Positions 1 to 12,098 of a stretch of DNA of 64,000 nucleotides are shown piece after piece. The translations under genes were made by a program, and so were the position numbers. The stretch is taken from NCBI GenBank assembly GCA_014607495.2, contig CP053161.1:9247115-9311114 (forward strand), in the 5' to 3' direction. The stretch is from Carposina sasakii (Eukaryota > Arthropoda > Insecta > Lepidoptera > Carposinidae). The first letter of the stretch is position 1, and every line of letters begins with the position of its first letter. Under the pieces are notes generated by a model, which made no database searches, was not told where the DNA came from, and saw only the letters and a list, made by a program, of their open reading frames with translations.

Positions 1-24
1 AATATCTGTCTTATGCTGAAATGT

Positions 25-240
25 GTCTAATTACGTCACCGTAAAGTAATTATTGCTTTGTTCTGAGCGTCTACAACGGTTCCGTTTCGGCTTCGTTCCA
101 ACTCTAGACTTTTCAAGAATTGGTCCCGCTGTTCGTCTTCGGATTTCCATATTCCTGATTCGATCGCGTAAGGAAACCCCGAGCATGTCCCTCTCCATTA
201 CTTGCTGCTGGACCATGGGCATCTTTATGCGGTCCACAGT
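25..240 (-). pseudogene. RTE-type LINE reverse-transcriptase C-terminal fragment
   Basis: Minus-strand reading contains VMERDMLGVSLRDRIRNMEIRRRT, the conserved block that follows the reverse-transcriptase domain in RTE-like insect LINEs; the 37370-37870 copy in this window has a closely matching AMERAMLGISLRDRIRNEEIRRRT. There is no start codon context or complete domain, so it is a dead fragment. The LINE clade is inferred from the motif only. Confidence 0.7.
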
Positions 241-640
241 TTGAAATGATACGTGATCATAAGTAAGTAACTAACAATATGAAAATATTTTGTTCATGAC
301 CAATCAAGCACCTAAGTACAATATTCAAGATAAGCGAGATTGTCAGTAGGTAGATAGCTTATTTCTCGGTTTCCATCAAACTTGTAAGAAACTTATTAAA
401 CCCAGAACCATAAAGTTATACGTACTTACATACTTTCAGATTAGGTAAAGTATTTTCTTAAAGCATTCACTTTGACTGAAACCGCATACCCTACATCCTG
501 ACAAGCTCTCAGTTTCCCTTTGAACTAAATAATCTATTTACTGGACTCCGTTAACTTTGCTCTCAAGTTCAAGTTAGCCACTTAACCGAACCTAAATCTT
601 AAGTTATCTTGTATTACGTGCATACAGAAGTTTTACTTTT
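241..640. other. AT-rich stretch, nothing recognised
   Basis: No coding frame, tandem array or inverted repeat was recognised here. Confidence 0.6.
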
Positions 641-644
641 GAAA

Positions 645-890
645 GTTTTTTTTTTTTTTTTTTATTCACACACTACACAACACATTAACCTAGTCCCACA
701 TTAAGATCCCTAAGGTCTTGTGTCGTGGGTACTAAGCAACGGTATATAAATACATAGATAAGTATAGAAACATCCATGACTCGGAAACAAACATCGATAT
801 TCATCATATCAATGTTTGCACCTACCGGGATTCGAACCCAGGACCTATGGCGTCGCAGGCTAGTTACTAACTTACATTACTGCGACAAAA
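645..890 (-). repeat. tRNA-derived SINE
   Basis: On the minus strand a tRNA-like head carries the B-box GGGTTCGAATCCCGG (complement of 829-843) and the element ends in a poly-A tract, seen as the T-run at 648-663 on the plus strand. A pol III B box near the head plus an A-rich tail is the architecture of a tRNA-derived SINE. The A box is not clear, so the exact 5' end is uncertain. Confidence 0.7.
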
Positions 891-1395
891 GTATTTGCTT
901 TAAATTTAAAGTTTCAGCTTAAAGTTAGTTTCCCCGAAGGTTTATTAAATTTTCCGGAAGATGGTTGGTTGGTACAAATAAAAAATACTCTCTTAGGCCA
1001 CCAAAGCCTTATTTACTATAAATGGCCATCTTAAATGCTTACTGTACCTAATTAAGAGGAAATACAATAAAATGATACGAATGTATGTTAGGTGTTTTAG
1101 CTTATAAAAGTTAATGAATATTTCCACTATACGATATGCTAAGACAGTTTGATTTCATTTTCAAATTGCATAATCAACTCTAATTATGTTATTTTTAAAG
1201 AACACATCACGGCCTTAATCTTTAAGAAAGAGCTTCCTTTAGTTGAGCGGTTATTATTTATTGCTCATTAATAAACTTTCCAAAGATGACTTTAAACACT
1301 TCCCCATTCTTCTAATTCTTATGATGGAGACGTATAGATACACATCCGAAAATTGAATTTTTAACATCTGTAAAGTTATGTATATTAAAAGTACT
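891..1395. other. AT-rich stretch, nothing recognised
   Basis: Non-coding by inspection; no repeat ends found. Confidence 0.6.
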
Positions 1396-1465
1396 TGTTA
1401 AATCTCACTCGGGTGATTTTTTTTTTTTCATTTTCTTAATAATATTTATAATACTTGTTAATAGT
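1396..1465 (+). repeat. short SINE-1 tail fragment
   Basis: CACTCGGGTGA followed by a T-rich tail resembling TTTTCATTTTCTTAATAAT matches the 3' half of the short tRNA-derived SINE seen intact at 29840-29945 and 25452-25537. Only the end of the T-arm/acceptor stem and the tail remain. Confidence 0.6.
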
Positions 1466-1734
1466 TAGGCAATTTTCAGCTCTCATTTACTTTTCAAAAG
1501 GCTACATTTTAGCACAAAGTAACTGCTGTTAAATGCTCAATTAAACTTAAACTGCGAAAATAAAAGAACAATGTTAGTTCAAAGTGAGCCCGACTTTCTT
1601 CATACAACATAATTTCTTCACTTTAACAGGGCAGACATATTAAAGTTAGCCGTGTAACCTAGTTTAGTTTCTATAATTGCATGCTCAGTGCCAACTTGCA
1701 CTAGCTACTTTAAAATTTTTATTGATACGGCCCT

Positions 1735-2335
1735 GCAAAGAGTAAAACGTTTCAAATATTTGAGCCTGAGGATGACGAGAATATGGAAAGGGAAAGGAGA
1801 GCCGTGGCGGTCCGATGCAATATGTTGACACGCAGATTTTTACGCGATGTAGTACCTACAGAGGTAAAAATAACTCTCTTTAAGGCCTTCTGTCAAAATC
1901 TATATACGTGCAGTCTGTGGGTCAACTATACACAAAGAGCCTTCAATGCTCTCCGAGTACAATACAATAACGCTTTCAGGGTGGTTTTGGGTCTGCCGCG
2001 ATACTGTAGCGCATGGGCCACGTTCGCAGGTGCGCATACTAGCGATTTCTATGGGGTGTTGCGCTGACGGGTGGCGTCGCTAATGCGCAGAGGTCGCGGC
2101 AGCCCCAACACGATCCTGACTATCGCTAAAGAGAAACCCGACTGTCCCTTCTGGAGGCACTGGATTCAATTGAACGTTGCTGTGCCCGGTGGTCCAATCC
2201 CCTTCCCCGCAATCTGCGCACCACCGACAGGCTATGTTCAAAGCTTACTTAATAAATTTCACAACACACACTACGAACTTGAGCTCCTATATGTATACTT
2301 AATTCCAGTAAACAAGAAGTTTAAAATTCTAAGTT
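1735..2335 (+). pseudogene. LINE reverse-transcriptase C-terminal fragment
   Basis: The plus frame from 1783 reads ERERRAVAVRCNMLTRRF, then FKAFCQNLYTCSLWVNYTQ and YNNAFRVVLGLPRYCSA, a recognisable block downstream of the RT palm in an insect LINE family whose name I cannot fix. A TGA at 2065-2067 interrupts the frame, which then resumes with ASLMRRGRGSPN and DCPFWRHW. Just upstream, RFKYL lies in another frame (about 1748-1762), implying a frameshift. The copy is truncated at both ends and inactive. Confidence 0.75.
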
Positions 2336-2339
2336 AAAT

Positions 2340-3985
2340 TAACGTAAAAAAATACGCTGAAATATCTCTTATCCAAAGTCTGGTTTATCCTATAAAACTA
2401 GACTGGTACCTACTACGGCGGAATTTATCTACTTCAACTTAGTTTGCACTTTGCCAGCATAGTGCCCGCTAACTCAAATTATGACGTGCAACTGTGAAAT
2501 ATATAGCCTAGGTATTTATTAGTTCGAGAGTGTTAAAGTTTTTGAACTTGTAGTAAGGGTTTTTTGAATGGAGGTAAGATAGTGTGATCTATGTCTACAC
2601 ATAGGTAAGCTACTGAGCGCCAGTATCGCTCATACTAATTGAGCCCAGCGTTTCTACTGATAACTGCCATATGGTTGGCCATACATATAATGTGCCTATG
2701 ATTCATTGTGCAAATTTGATCATGATCTCTAGTAAACAAATTGGCTGTTAGAGTCCATAGTTAACTTAAGCCTTTAGAAAAATGTGACTTTTATAATCAG
2801 TCTTAAAAATGTAAGTGACCTTTCATTTAACAGTGTATCAAAAATAAAACCGCTTTTCAAAAATGAATTGAGCTACAATGCCGCTTTGTCGCTCGAAGCG
2901 ATGAACAGCGACTGGCTCTTAAGCTCTTAAATCTTAAAGCATAGTGTTGCAGTGAGCTGGGCTTTTACACAGCGCTGAAAGAATGTTGCATTTGAAAGCG
3001 ATCCAGCCTAGGATATATTACTGGAGCTTTCGCGAAAGCTTGGCCGATATTTTTCTTATTGGTAGAGCTTGCAAGATAACTGTTGTAGGTATATAAATGG
3101 TTTTACTGGTTATATTTTTTATAGTTGGTGGGTAGTTTTCTCAATTTATAAATCAGGAGATTTTGTACTTACTTGTTACACATTTTCGTTATAATATAAA
3201 TAATATTTGACTTTTCTATCACTATAATAATTATTGTACCTATTGCTCAGAGTATCCTGAATAATACCTATTTAATTTGTACTATTTGACATACTACACC
3301 ATCATTTCTTCTCGCCCACTCTTATCACTGTGGTCTCTCCACAATAATGTTATGCATAGCCTAGTGTGGACTAAAACGGGCCCATTCAGGCTGCGAACAC
3401 GCCTCGAGTACTCGGGTGCGGTACCGATGCAGGCGGTTTTGTTTCCAATACAGACACTTTGGAACTAGTTCACACAGATCTGAAGGAACTTCTGCTATTT
3501 TGGTATGTTTGTAAATAAAAAGCGTCTTTTTATTTTCATAGTAACTGATGCCTTTTCTTTTACATGAACTTAAATTGTCTACATGTAGGTAATTTTAATA
3601 GCTATTTATTTATTTCAGATCAATAACTTACAATGTTACAGTGTAGGAACACCAAGCAACTGCAAAGTCCAAAAATAAAAACATTATATAAAATGTAAAC
3701 AATATAAAAAAATATGAACTTAAATCTATATACCTAACTACTTACTATAACTAATCACAAATAGTGCAGTTCTTGTGAACTCGCTCAGAGAACACGCAAA
3801 TATGTCAATGTGGTCATCGACCTTGTCAAGCCATCCAAGTATAGACATTTCTATATGTAGGCAAACTTAAAATAGACCTTTTGGTACTTTTTGCGTGGAA
3901 AAGTAACTGTGCTTATATACTCTTAGTATTCTCACAAACTTTGTCGTTTATAACTTTAGTGGTATTAGGGTCATTAATGGAGTAG
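2340..3985. other. unannotated AT-rich DNA
   Basis: About 1.6 kb without a supported gene. Short open frames such as 3277-3468 have no recognisable motif and are treated as chance. No clear element ends seen. Confidence 0.5.
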
Positions 3986-3987
3986 GT

Positions 3988-4726
3988 CAATGTAGGAAGA
4001 TACATATACATACATACATACATACATAATAATCACGCCTCTTTCCCAGAGGGATAGGCAGAGATTACGGATCTCCATTTGCTACGATCCTGACACACCT
4101 CTTTCGCTTCATCTACTTTCATGATATTCTTCATGCACACTCGTCGGTTTAGAGTACTCTTGACTTCTTTAGAATTTCACCAATTTGATCGGTGAAAGTC
4201 CGGCGAGGTTTTCCCCTTCCAACCCTTCCATCCACTCTTCCGTTGTACACTTTCTTTGTCAGTCTACTTTCACTCATCCTCTCCACATGCCCAAACCACC
4301 TCAACATACCCTTCTCAATCTTCGTCACCACGTCTTCATTTATACCACACTTCTTTCTGATCACCTCATTTCTTATCCTATCTTTCAAAGTGACTCCACA
4401 GATACTTCTCAATGCTCTCATTTCCACTGCGTTCACTTGACTTTGATGTTTTGCTTTCTGCCATACCCAACTTTCACTTCCATACATAAGAGTCGGCACC
4501 AAAACACCTCCATGAACAGCCAGACGTGCCGCTTGCGACACTTTCTGGCTACTCATTAAAGAATTAAGTGCCCCATTCACCCGATTCCCAGCATTCACTC
4601 TCCTTGCAATATCTTTGTCATGCTTACCATCCCTTGTAAGCAAAGTCCCCAGATACACGAACTTAGTCACTTGCTCCAATCTTTCTTCGCCAATCATTAT
4701 TTTGCAATTCGCAATGTAGGAAGATA
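3988..4726 (-). mobile_element. 5'-truncated RTE-type LINE (copy 1) with 15-bp target duplication
   Basis: An identical 15-bp direct repeat, CAATGTAGGAAGATA, lies at 3988-4002 and 4712-4726. The insert between (4003-4711) is on the minus strand, ends 3' in a (TGTA)n microsatellite (plus-strand CATACATA run at 4003-4027) and is truncated at its 5' side inside the RT gene. Target duplication, 5' truncation and tandem-repeat tail together indicate target-primed reverse transcription. A second copy is at 56182-56556. Confidence 0.9.
4149..4697 (-). pseudogene. RTE-type reverse-transcriptase C-terminal region (copy 1)
   Basis: The 182-residue minus-strand frame has FVYLGTLLTRDGKHDKDIARR at about residues 13-33, PTLMYGSESWVWQKAKHQSQ at about 68-87, then AVEMRALRSICGVTLKDRIR, LRWFGHVERMSESRL and GRGKPRRTFTDQI. 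This block order follows the RT palm/thumb in RTE-like LINEs of arthropods. The upstream endonuclease and RT catalytic motifs are absent because of 5' truncation, and the end is broken relative to the 56191-56559 copy, which extends a further ~35 codons. It is not functional alone. Confidence 0.85.
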
Positions 4727-4799
4727 GAAAATAGATAAATATGGTATACCTAATAGATATATTAAAGCTATTAACACTCTGTGTTTCGATAATGTGTTT

Positions 4800-4915
4800 A
4801 TACCTACAAGCTGCCCAGCGTGATGACTATGGGCAAATACCCCCCATGGCGTCTTCTGGCGTGCTCTGGGGGAGGCCTACGTCCAGCAATGTAACTGAAA
4901 TAGGCTGATGATGAC
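4800..4915 (+). repeat. LINE/SINE 3'-tail fragment (AGGCCTACGTCCAG type)
   Basis: Contains GGGCAAATACCCCCCATGG and GGGGGAGGCCTACGTCCAGC followed by TAGGCTGATGATGAC. The same module is at 33165-33285 (minus), 20190-20290 (minus) and 45330-45405 (plus), so it is a dispersed repeat end. It resembles the 3' end of the RTE-2 family (37370-37870), whose tail also ends in GATGATGAT. Confidence 0.65.
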
Positions 4916-4942
4916 TTACAAGCTATACCCGTAGTGGGTACC

Positions 4943-5209
4943 TATACGGTGTGTAACAGAAAGGGTATGTTAAGCGAAAAGCTGTATAAATAGCCCAATA
5001 TAGAGAACCTATTTCCAAAATTTGAAACTCGAAATCACATTTATATTTTTCAAGATTGTATGAAAATTCCTGAGATATTTAAAAATTCTCCATATTATCG
5101 GGAAAAATAAACATGTGATTTCGGATCTCAAATTTTGTGGATAGGTTCTCTATATTGGGCTATTTACTAGCTTTTCGCTTAACATACCCTTTTTGTTACA
5201 CCCGGTATA
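4943..5209. mobile_element. palindromic MITE-A, copy 1
   Basis: A 267-bp near-perfect inverted repeat starts TATACGGTGTGTAACAGAAA and ends with the complementary TTTTTGTTACACCCGGTATA. The arms include AAGGGTATGTTAAGCGAAAA and GCCCAATATAGAGAACCTAT and their complements. Full copies lie at 33751-34018 and 43902-44168. There is no coding capacity. A TA duplication and a TATACNGGGTGT end are compatible with Tc1/mariner mobilisation. Confidence 0.88.
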
Positions 5210-6000
5210 ATAAGGCAGCAAATTATTCATTAGGTATTGCATATTTTTTCGACTGTATAGGACTTCGCACTGTAATCGATTAATGAATTTTATTCACCAC
5301 ATTTCATTCATCTCACTTCATCATTTAGGCACAGGTACATTCAAATTAATGAATACCGGCCATGGAGCAGTTTCAATGAAGAGGTGTCATCACTATGTGT
5401 TAAAATAAAATATGTGTAGTATCACCTGCCGCACCACAGCGCAGCTGTGTTGCGAGCTTACAGCTATGGCTTGCTAGCATAGCGGCTGCATTTCCTTTGT
5501 GTGTTTTGTGAGCACATAAGAACACTTGTCTACACAGTTTACAACTTTGTGTGGTACAGACACTTCTGTGAAATCATCACATTACATCAGGATTGCAATA
5601 GGATGTGATTTTAGGACTATGTTGTCAACACAGGAGGCGCTGCTGCACACTTACCGGAAACCCTTAATCGCCTCTTACCATACCCACGGCAAGGCAAGGC
5701 ACATGAGATATAAAATCAATATCACAGCTCTCCTTCACATCGGCTTCATGATACCAGCCCATTCGTGAATCGTGGCAGCTACAAATACATTCGCAGGCAT
5801 TCACAGAAATGATCAAATTGTGCCACTACCAAATTGGGACTCTACAGCAATGAAATAGGATACACTTTTCCAGTATCTGCAGTTTGTAAAGCAGGCATAG
5901 TTATAGCAGTATTGTTTCCACCGCAAATTAACCTGAAACTAACGTCGCCAGCAGTATTGGGTGCTGTCTAATTAGGCCACAAAAGAATAGAAGCAAAGGT
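5210..6000. other. unannotated; probable degenerate repeats
   Basis: The stretch 5640-5715 (CCCTTAATCGCCTCTTACC... CCACGGCAAGGCAAGGC) looks like a degraded dispersed repeat, but no second copy in this window confirms it. No gene supported. Confidence 0.3.
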
Positions 6001-6007
6001 ATGCTGA

Positions 6008-6085
6008 GTATACAGAGTATAATAGACGGAGTATGTTGAGCGAAAAAGTAATGGTCGTACGAAATAGTCCAGTATAGGGATAACA
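6008..6085 (+). repeat. degenerate MITE-A-like end
   Basis: GGAGTATGTTGAGCGAAAAAG and AAATAGTCCAGTATAGGGATAA align with the MITE-A arm (GGGTATGTTAAGCGAAAAGC... AATAGCCCANTATAGAGAAC). Only one arm is left. Confidence 0.5.
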
Positions 6086-6537
6086 ATTGTTGAATATTTG
6101 CCGTCATTTAGCTACCGATTTGCTATTAATTAATTATTATATAATTCTACTAGCTTTACCAGCACTCATTCCTGCTTTGGTATTATTTCGTAGAATCGTT
6201 ATTTGTATTCTAATGTGCTAGTGTCCTAACCCAACTGACACATGCCCGTAATTTCTTAATTTATTGTTTCAATATCATAATCCATGAATGCCTAAGTTAC
6301 CCTGTATGAATGAATGAACTAATAAATGATAATGTATAAATGTGGTATAAATAAGGTAATACTCTGTATAGCCCTTGAATCTTGAGTTATAAAATAGCAA
6401 AGCAAAAGCAAATTGTCAAATAACTATTGCGTTGCACTGGCAAAGGCATTTGCAATTGAATTACCTTGACGTAACCATATACTTGGTAATTTATAACGGG
6501 AATATTCAGAGAGTGACAGACTCAATGAATATTATTA

Positions 6538-6625
6538 AGATTTTTTTTTTAATTCACCCGAGTGAGAAATTTTTTCATTAAAAAAAAATCATTTCTTAAT
6601 AACATTTATAATATCTTAATTTAGA
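6538..6625. repeat. SINE-1 tail, fold-back remnant
   Basis: TTCACCCGAGTGAG is flanked by T/A-rich tails on both sides, as if two SINE-1 tails were joined head to head. A cleaner version is at 61141-61217. Confidence 0.5.
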
Positions 6626-7487
6626 TAAATTTATAAGATACTTTTCCATAATATAATCCGCTAGATTCAATTAAGTCAATTCAGATTGTGTCTTCTCCTA
6701 CCTACTTCCAAGACATTAAAATCGACACGGGAACTACGTTCAAAACATGTAACCGAACCCTTAAAGCAGACATCGTAAATCACGAAGCTCTACCTGTATC
6801 TCAGAATACAAATTCACTGTAGAAGTGATGAACTGAGCTCGTTACTTAGCAAATTTCACTTCAAATTCCAGTTGCAGTACAGTCATACTTTTCTTACTTC
6901 TTTTAGTTGTTTCTAGAAAGGCAGTTTCATTCTGTAGCTCTCTAAAGCTATTGTTTTCTAGAGGATAGGATGTCGGCTCCGTAAAGAGACAGACTCTTTG
7001 CGTGTTTTGTATACGTATTGCTACTATGTGACGGGATAGATTAAAATTTGACTATTATCACTAAGAATCTACCAAGAAACCCAAAACAACAGCGTTTGAA
7101 ATACGACGACGTAGTTTTAATGTTTTGCTAATTGTGGATTTAATTAACTGCAATTACCCTGGAGTTACTCTGTATTATAAAACCGGTATCTTCCGTATTC
7201 ACACGGGCACACAGACAAGGCAGTAATAAATATCGAGCTAACTGAATTATCTCGTGCTGTGCCACTATAAGCAACGACGATATATAAGCGAGGGTTATGT
7301 TTGGGTATCACGAAGATTTGCTTATTCTACGGCTAGATATATAAGATAATGTGAGTTTCAAAACGTAGTATTTTCAACAAATTCTCGATATCACCAAAGT
7401 AAATATTTTGTGTTCTTGATTGTATTGTTCATATTTTCCGATTTATTACATGGATATTATAATAGTTTATTTGTGTTATATAGTTAT
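6626..7487. other. unannotated AT-rich DNA
   Basis: No gene or repeat end recognised. Confidence 0.5.
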
Positions 7488-7669
7488 ACTAGCGACCCGC
7501 CCCGGCTTCGCACGAGTGCAGTGCTGATATTATACATATAAACCTTCCTCGTGAACCACTCATCTATTTAAAAAATCCGCATCAAAATCCGTTCCCTAGT
7601 TTGAAAGATCTAAGCATACATAGGGACAGACAGCAGCGGCAAACGACTGTGTTTTATAATATGTAGTGA
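7488..7669 (-). mobile_element. non-autonomous Helitron-like element
   Basis: On the minus strand the element begins TCACTACATATTATAAAACAC (after an A at 7670) and ends in a GC-rich hairpin-forming stretch (CGTGCGAAGCCGGGGCGGG) and CTAGT at 7492-7488, followed by A. TC at the 5' end, a hairpin just before CTRRT at the 3' end and no target duplication are Helitron hallmarks. No Rep/helicase is encoded. Confidence 0.72.
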
Positions 7670-9545
7670 TAACACGTGTATGTCAAAGATGTAGGTAACA
7701 TTAGATTAATTCGTTATTTTGTTATAAATTATTTTTATCATATCCCTAAGTAAGTACCTATACTTTAGTCTACATTTGTCTACAGTTAAAGTTTAAAATA
7801 ACACTTTAAACTAATTGTTTCCGCAACTTTATTTGCATACAAAGTAAAGTAATCCGTGATATCGAAACGTCTGCAATTTCCGGAAGCGTTACTTTGTAAA
7901 TAGAAGAAATTGTCCTACTTTACATATTTCCAATATGCCACTAAATCCCAATATAAACGAGCTCGAGATCTTCAAAAACACGATGTTTATTCATCGTAAA
8001 TCAAATATGAATCGACCGTAGATTTGAATTCAAATTTTAGATTCGAATTTTGCTGGCTGGATTAAAAATCGGGCAGGATAGTATCCCACATTAATCTTGG
8101 AGGAGTTGTCCACTGGTGTCCGCTCCCCGGTCTGTCCCAGACACGCCGTAAATCTCGCACACCCGTGTCCCATTCGATATCTCGCCTCGCATACAAATAT
8201 TTGCACCCGGGTTATGGTAGGATTGTGAAATTTTAATTAAAAAGGTTTATTGCAATCGGATAAATTCTACTACTGATAATAATTTCCAGCCACTTCACGT
8301 TAGTGAGTTATATGATACTAGCCTTGCAAATGATTAGGTACTACGTATTTTAACAATGCATGTCAATGTTTCGGAGTAAAGTCTACTTTACCTCACAAAT
8401 GTATATGCGGCTTTGTATCACATTTGTGTATTTAACTGTGCATCTTCTTTCTGCTTTACACAAAAACATAGGTTTATTGATAAAAAAATTCCCGACCAAG
8501 TCATACCGAATTTAGGTTACGCACCGAGGTTCCTAATTAACTTACCAAATTCAAATTTGCATAAAAACAGTTTACGAAACGTGTACACCGTTTGTACGCA
8601 CATCAAGTGCGAGAACGTTAACGTATATCCGCTGCCTCCACCCAAAATTACCATGTAAGACCGGCTAAATGGTGGCAATTTTGTGAAGAGCACGGTAATT
8701 ATACAACAAAGGGCTTAAGGAATTGAATTGCAAGGCGTGTAATGGTAGCTGTCTACAGAGTGAGATAATTGGCTATGTATATCTACCTATGGAGTGGGAT
8801 GAATCACAAATTAATCTGCTTCCTTTTGTATCGTTTCTTGGGTATTGATTACCGCGGCTCCATTTATATAAACTACTTAACAAGAAGTATCTAGGTTACT
8901 TAAGTTTGTAATAGTTGCGAAATTGGTAGTAAAATAATGTGGTTGAATACCCAGTTATGTGTATAATAAATGCACGGGGAGATGTCTACCAACTATGTTT
9001 TTTTTTCATCAGTTGGTAGAGAATTAACCAACAATTTTATTATTTGTTTACGATCTCAAAACTGTGTAGTACACTTATCAAACTAAGTTTCCATATACTC
9101 TTGACCTTTATAATACAGTGTTTAGTGCATCGTCGCTGTTGTGTCTGATTATTCTACCGGCCGGTAACGCCCTATCGGTCAATGAACCCTATGGTATGAA
9201 TGATCAATATATTGCGAATAAGTTCTCTATATTCAATGTTACAATTGCCAGACCATGATACATAGTTATCTGGCAGAGGCTTTTGTTAGTGGGGAACAAT
9301 CAAGTGTTAACAAAAATTACGCAAAAATGAAAAAAATTTTTTTTTTTAAATAATTTAGAAAATTTTGCCTCATAGCATAGATATGATTGCTACTAAGGAT
9401 CTCAAAGGTGTTTTCTCAGGCAAAGTAACTGATCACTAATTATTAAAACTGTACTCGTTATAATATGAATTATATGAATTTAAATTAATTATGTTATGAT
9501 CATTGAATTTATACACACTAAATGAGTTAAGTGTTACTATCTGAT
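7670..9545. other. unannotated, mostly AT-rich DNA
   Basis: Includes a more GC-rich patch at about 8090-8215 with no recognisable product. Short frames such as 8413-8658 lack motifs. Nothing supported. Confidence 0.45.
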
Positions 9546-9549
9546 ATCT

Positions 9550-10082
9550 TATCCAATGTAAGATTCTTTTGTTAATATGTTACTTAGTTTTGACTGTGTC
9601 ACTAGGAGTTTTCTTGCTATTTCTTCTTCCAAGCAGTGACACTTCACTGAGATAGTGTAACAGTAATAGTAGAATCATGCGGTGTGTCAGACCTAATGTT
9701 GGTTTTGCCATAAAGGAGAACTGTGTAGCAGCTCTTCTGGATTTCGTCTTTAGGCGACCTTAACTCTTATTCTCCACGTTGGTGGCTATTAAGCCCCGAA
9801 TCGCTAACTTATGCCTGACAGACCGTAACAAATCGCACCTTGGGGTGGTGACTGTTGCCAAAGAAAAAGCTTTGCGATTTATTTATTTTTGGGTTGTTTA
9901 AATTCACCTCCTTTTTTGTTTGGTAGCGGTTTCATTTTTGGGGTGCGAACATAGAAAGTAACATATAATTAGACAATCGACAAACAAGTGTTAATGCTTT
10001 CATGTCGAATAAATGATTTTGAATTTGAAAAAAAAAAAAAATTTGAATAAACGTGGCAAATAAAGAAATTCTATTCTATTCT
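9550..10082 (+). repeat. possible LINE 3' untranslated end
   Basis: The tract 9990-10082 runs AATAAATGATTTTGAATTTG, a poly-A run, then AATAAAGAAATTCTATTCTATTCTG. This is typical of the 3' ends of jockey/CR1-type LINEs with a short tandem tail. The upstream 450 bp are more GC-balanced than the flanks. No RT coding is visible, so this is a low-confidence call. Confidence 0.35.
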
Positions 10083-10404
10083 GCAGAATCTTCTACGTAA
10101 TGTTACACGTATCATGTAAGTTATAATTACAGACGACATGTGGCTGGTCTAGTAAGTAATATAATTATACCTACGTATAAATAAATGAACTTCACCCATG
10201 AATAACTTTAACCGTATCAGAGAAACTTAACATCAATGTATTTTAAAGTTCTAGTTCAGAACAAGCAGGAACAACTCGAAGTTAGTGCTTCACTCATTAT
10301 ACTTTGACTAATTAATGCGGTTCATAATGGTTCAATTTATTAATAGGTTATTTATTTCGTACATTTTTACATAGTTTTATTACTCGATTTCCCATTATCG
10401 AAAA

Positions 10405-10520
10405 ACCAAGAATAGATGCGGGGTTTCACTCGAATACATCAGGTGTATGATACTGATCAATAACATCAGTCCCCGCTATTCTAAACGTGGCTGTGGGATA
10501 TCCCTTATGATACGCAGTTA
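10405..10520 (+). repeat. SINE-3 fragment (GATGCGGGGYTTCAC family)
   Basis: GATGCGGGGTTTCACTCGAATACATCAG and CTATTCTAAACGTGGCTGTGGGATATC match the family best seen at 36735-36960. Degraded; the middle part is missing. Confidence 0.6.
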
Positions 10521-11108
10521 TGGCTATCCCAATTAGGGTAAAACAGTCGTATCTCTATGTATGTACATCCTACTATGACCGTATGTTTACCGCATGCATA
10601 TTAAACTCCCATTTCACCGATCTAAAGTTGAAAATAAACCTGTCGTGCCTAAGCTTTTCATATATTACCGTGACGCGCGGCAATTTTTTTTATAGCCGCC
10701 ATTTTGCGTGAGGGCACCCATTTTGTATTAACTCAGAAAAATGCACCGTTTAAATCTGATCCTAATTTATTTATCACGCACTTAGTCACAGCTTCGCACA
10801 CATTTGTTTGCGCTATCAGAGTGCTTGGATCCCTCTCTTTTCTAAAAACGGGATTTAAAAGGGGATTTTATACTGTTTGGAATGGATTTTCACTTTTTAA
10901 AAGGGTTTGCACGCACTGGTAATGGACTAGTAAATAAAATTGAGCAACAATAACATAACGGATGATCGATATAAATTTATAACATGAAGTTTTATAAGTA
11001 TTAAATAGACTAACTACTCATTTTATGTAACTAATACAAATATATTTTTAATATTTTTAGACAATTATGTTTTTAGGGGACATATCCACATTTTAATAAT
11101 ATCGTTTA

Positions 11109-11311
11109 GTAGGTTCGTAGCTAGCGCGTAGTACGTTCGTAGCTAGTGCGTAGTACGTTCGTAGCTAGTGCGTAGTACGTTCGTAGCTAGTGCGTAGTAC
11201 GTTCGTAGCCTGTGCGTAGTACGTTCGTAGCTACTACACTCGTAGCTAGCTCGGAGTAGATTCGTAGCTAATACGTACTAGGTTCATAGATAGCTTGAAA
11301 TACGTTCGAGG
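11109..11311 (+). repeat. 22-bp minisatellite
   Basis: Nine or so head-to-tail units of GTAGCTAGTGCGTAGTACGT plus TC (22-bp period). The central four to five units are nearly identical and the outer ones progressively diverged, e.g. GTAGCTAGCTCGGAGTAGATTC. The period is not a multiple of three and no frame runs through it. Confidence 0.92.
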
Positions 11312-12045
11312 TTAAAAATATGTATTGACATATATGTATTTATTAATAATTTTATAAAATATGTATTGCACATGCCGCACTGGCATTTAGTCAATCTTGA
11401 ATCGATTACATCAAGGCATAGAATAACTCTTTGATTATAATCGTAATCTTCTATTTATTCGATAATATTGATCGTACAAGTTTCTGAAACAACTGAAACT
11501 TGATTCATTTAAAGAATCTATCCCTTTAAGTAAACTAAAAACATTGTTTATTTTGCTCTTTTAATAAACGAAATTGCATGATATTTCTCCTTTTCATCCC
11601 CTTTCTGTGCGTACAATGCAATGTTTTCTAAAGTCATCCATTCACTTACATCCCCCGCTCTGACCATGAGGAGTTTGTAAACATCCTACCGTTCCATTAC
11701 CTAATTGTTAATTATTGTCATAGACATAAAATTGTATAGAGTATCCATTAATTTTTCAAACCATTTTAGATACAAATATAATTTTATAATACCAGCTAGG
11801 TGACTGCCTAATTAATTATAAATAGTTAATATATAATAGAAGGCGTTATATTATTATCATCAATCAATAAATATAAAATACATCCGTTACCTATCGAGTG
11901 ACTGACAGACAACGCACAGCTGAAACTACTCGATGTAGGAAGCTGTTTGGTATGTTGTTTTGGGGAAGGGGGAGTGTATACATAAGGGATACGAAAGGAT
12001 TTCTAGAAATTCCCTAGACAACGGGAAAAACGTGACGGCAAAGTC
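11312..12045. other. unannotated AT-rich DNA
   Basis: No gene or repeat end recognised. Confidence 0.5.
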
Positions 12046-12098
12046 GTGTACGACTACAAGTATATAAAAATAGCGCAGTTGTGTCTAGTACTCGCGCA

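Noticed and set aside
4003..4027. CRISPR-like or functional tandem repeat (CATA)n
   Set aside because: It is the microsatellite tail of a LINE insertion; there are no spacers or longer repeats.
4185..4559. Plus-strand 124-codon frame opposite the RTE-type fragment
   Set aside because: Antisense to the recognisable RT sequence; the same shadow frame recurs at 56350-56718 for the second copy.
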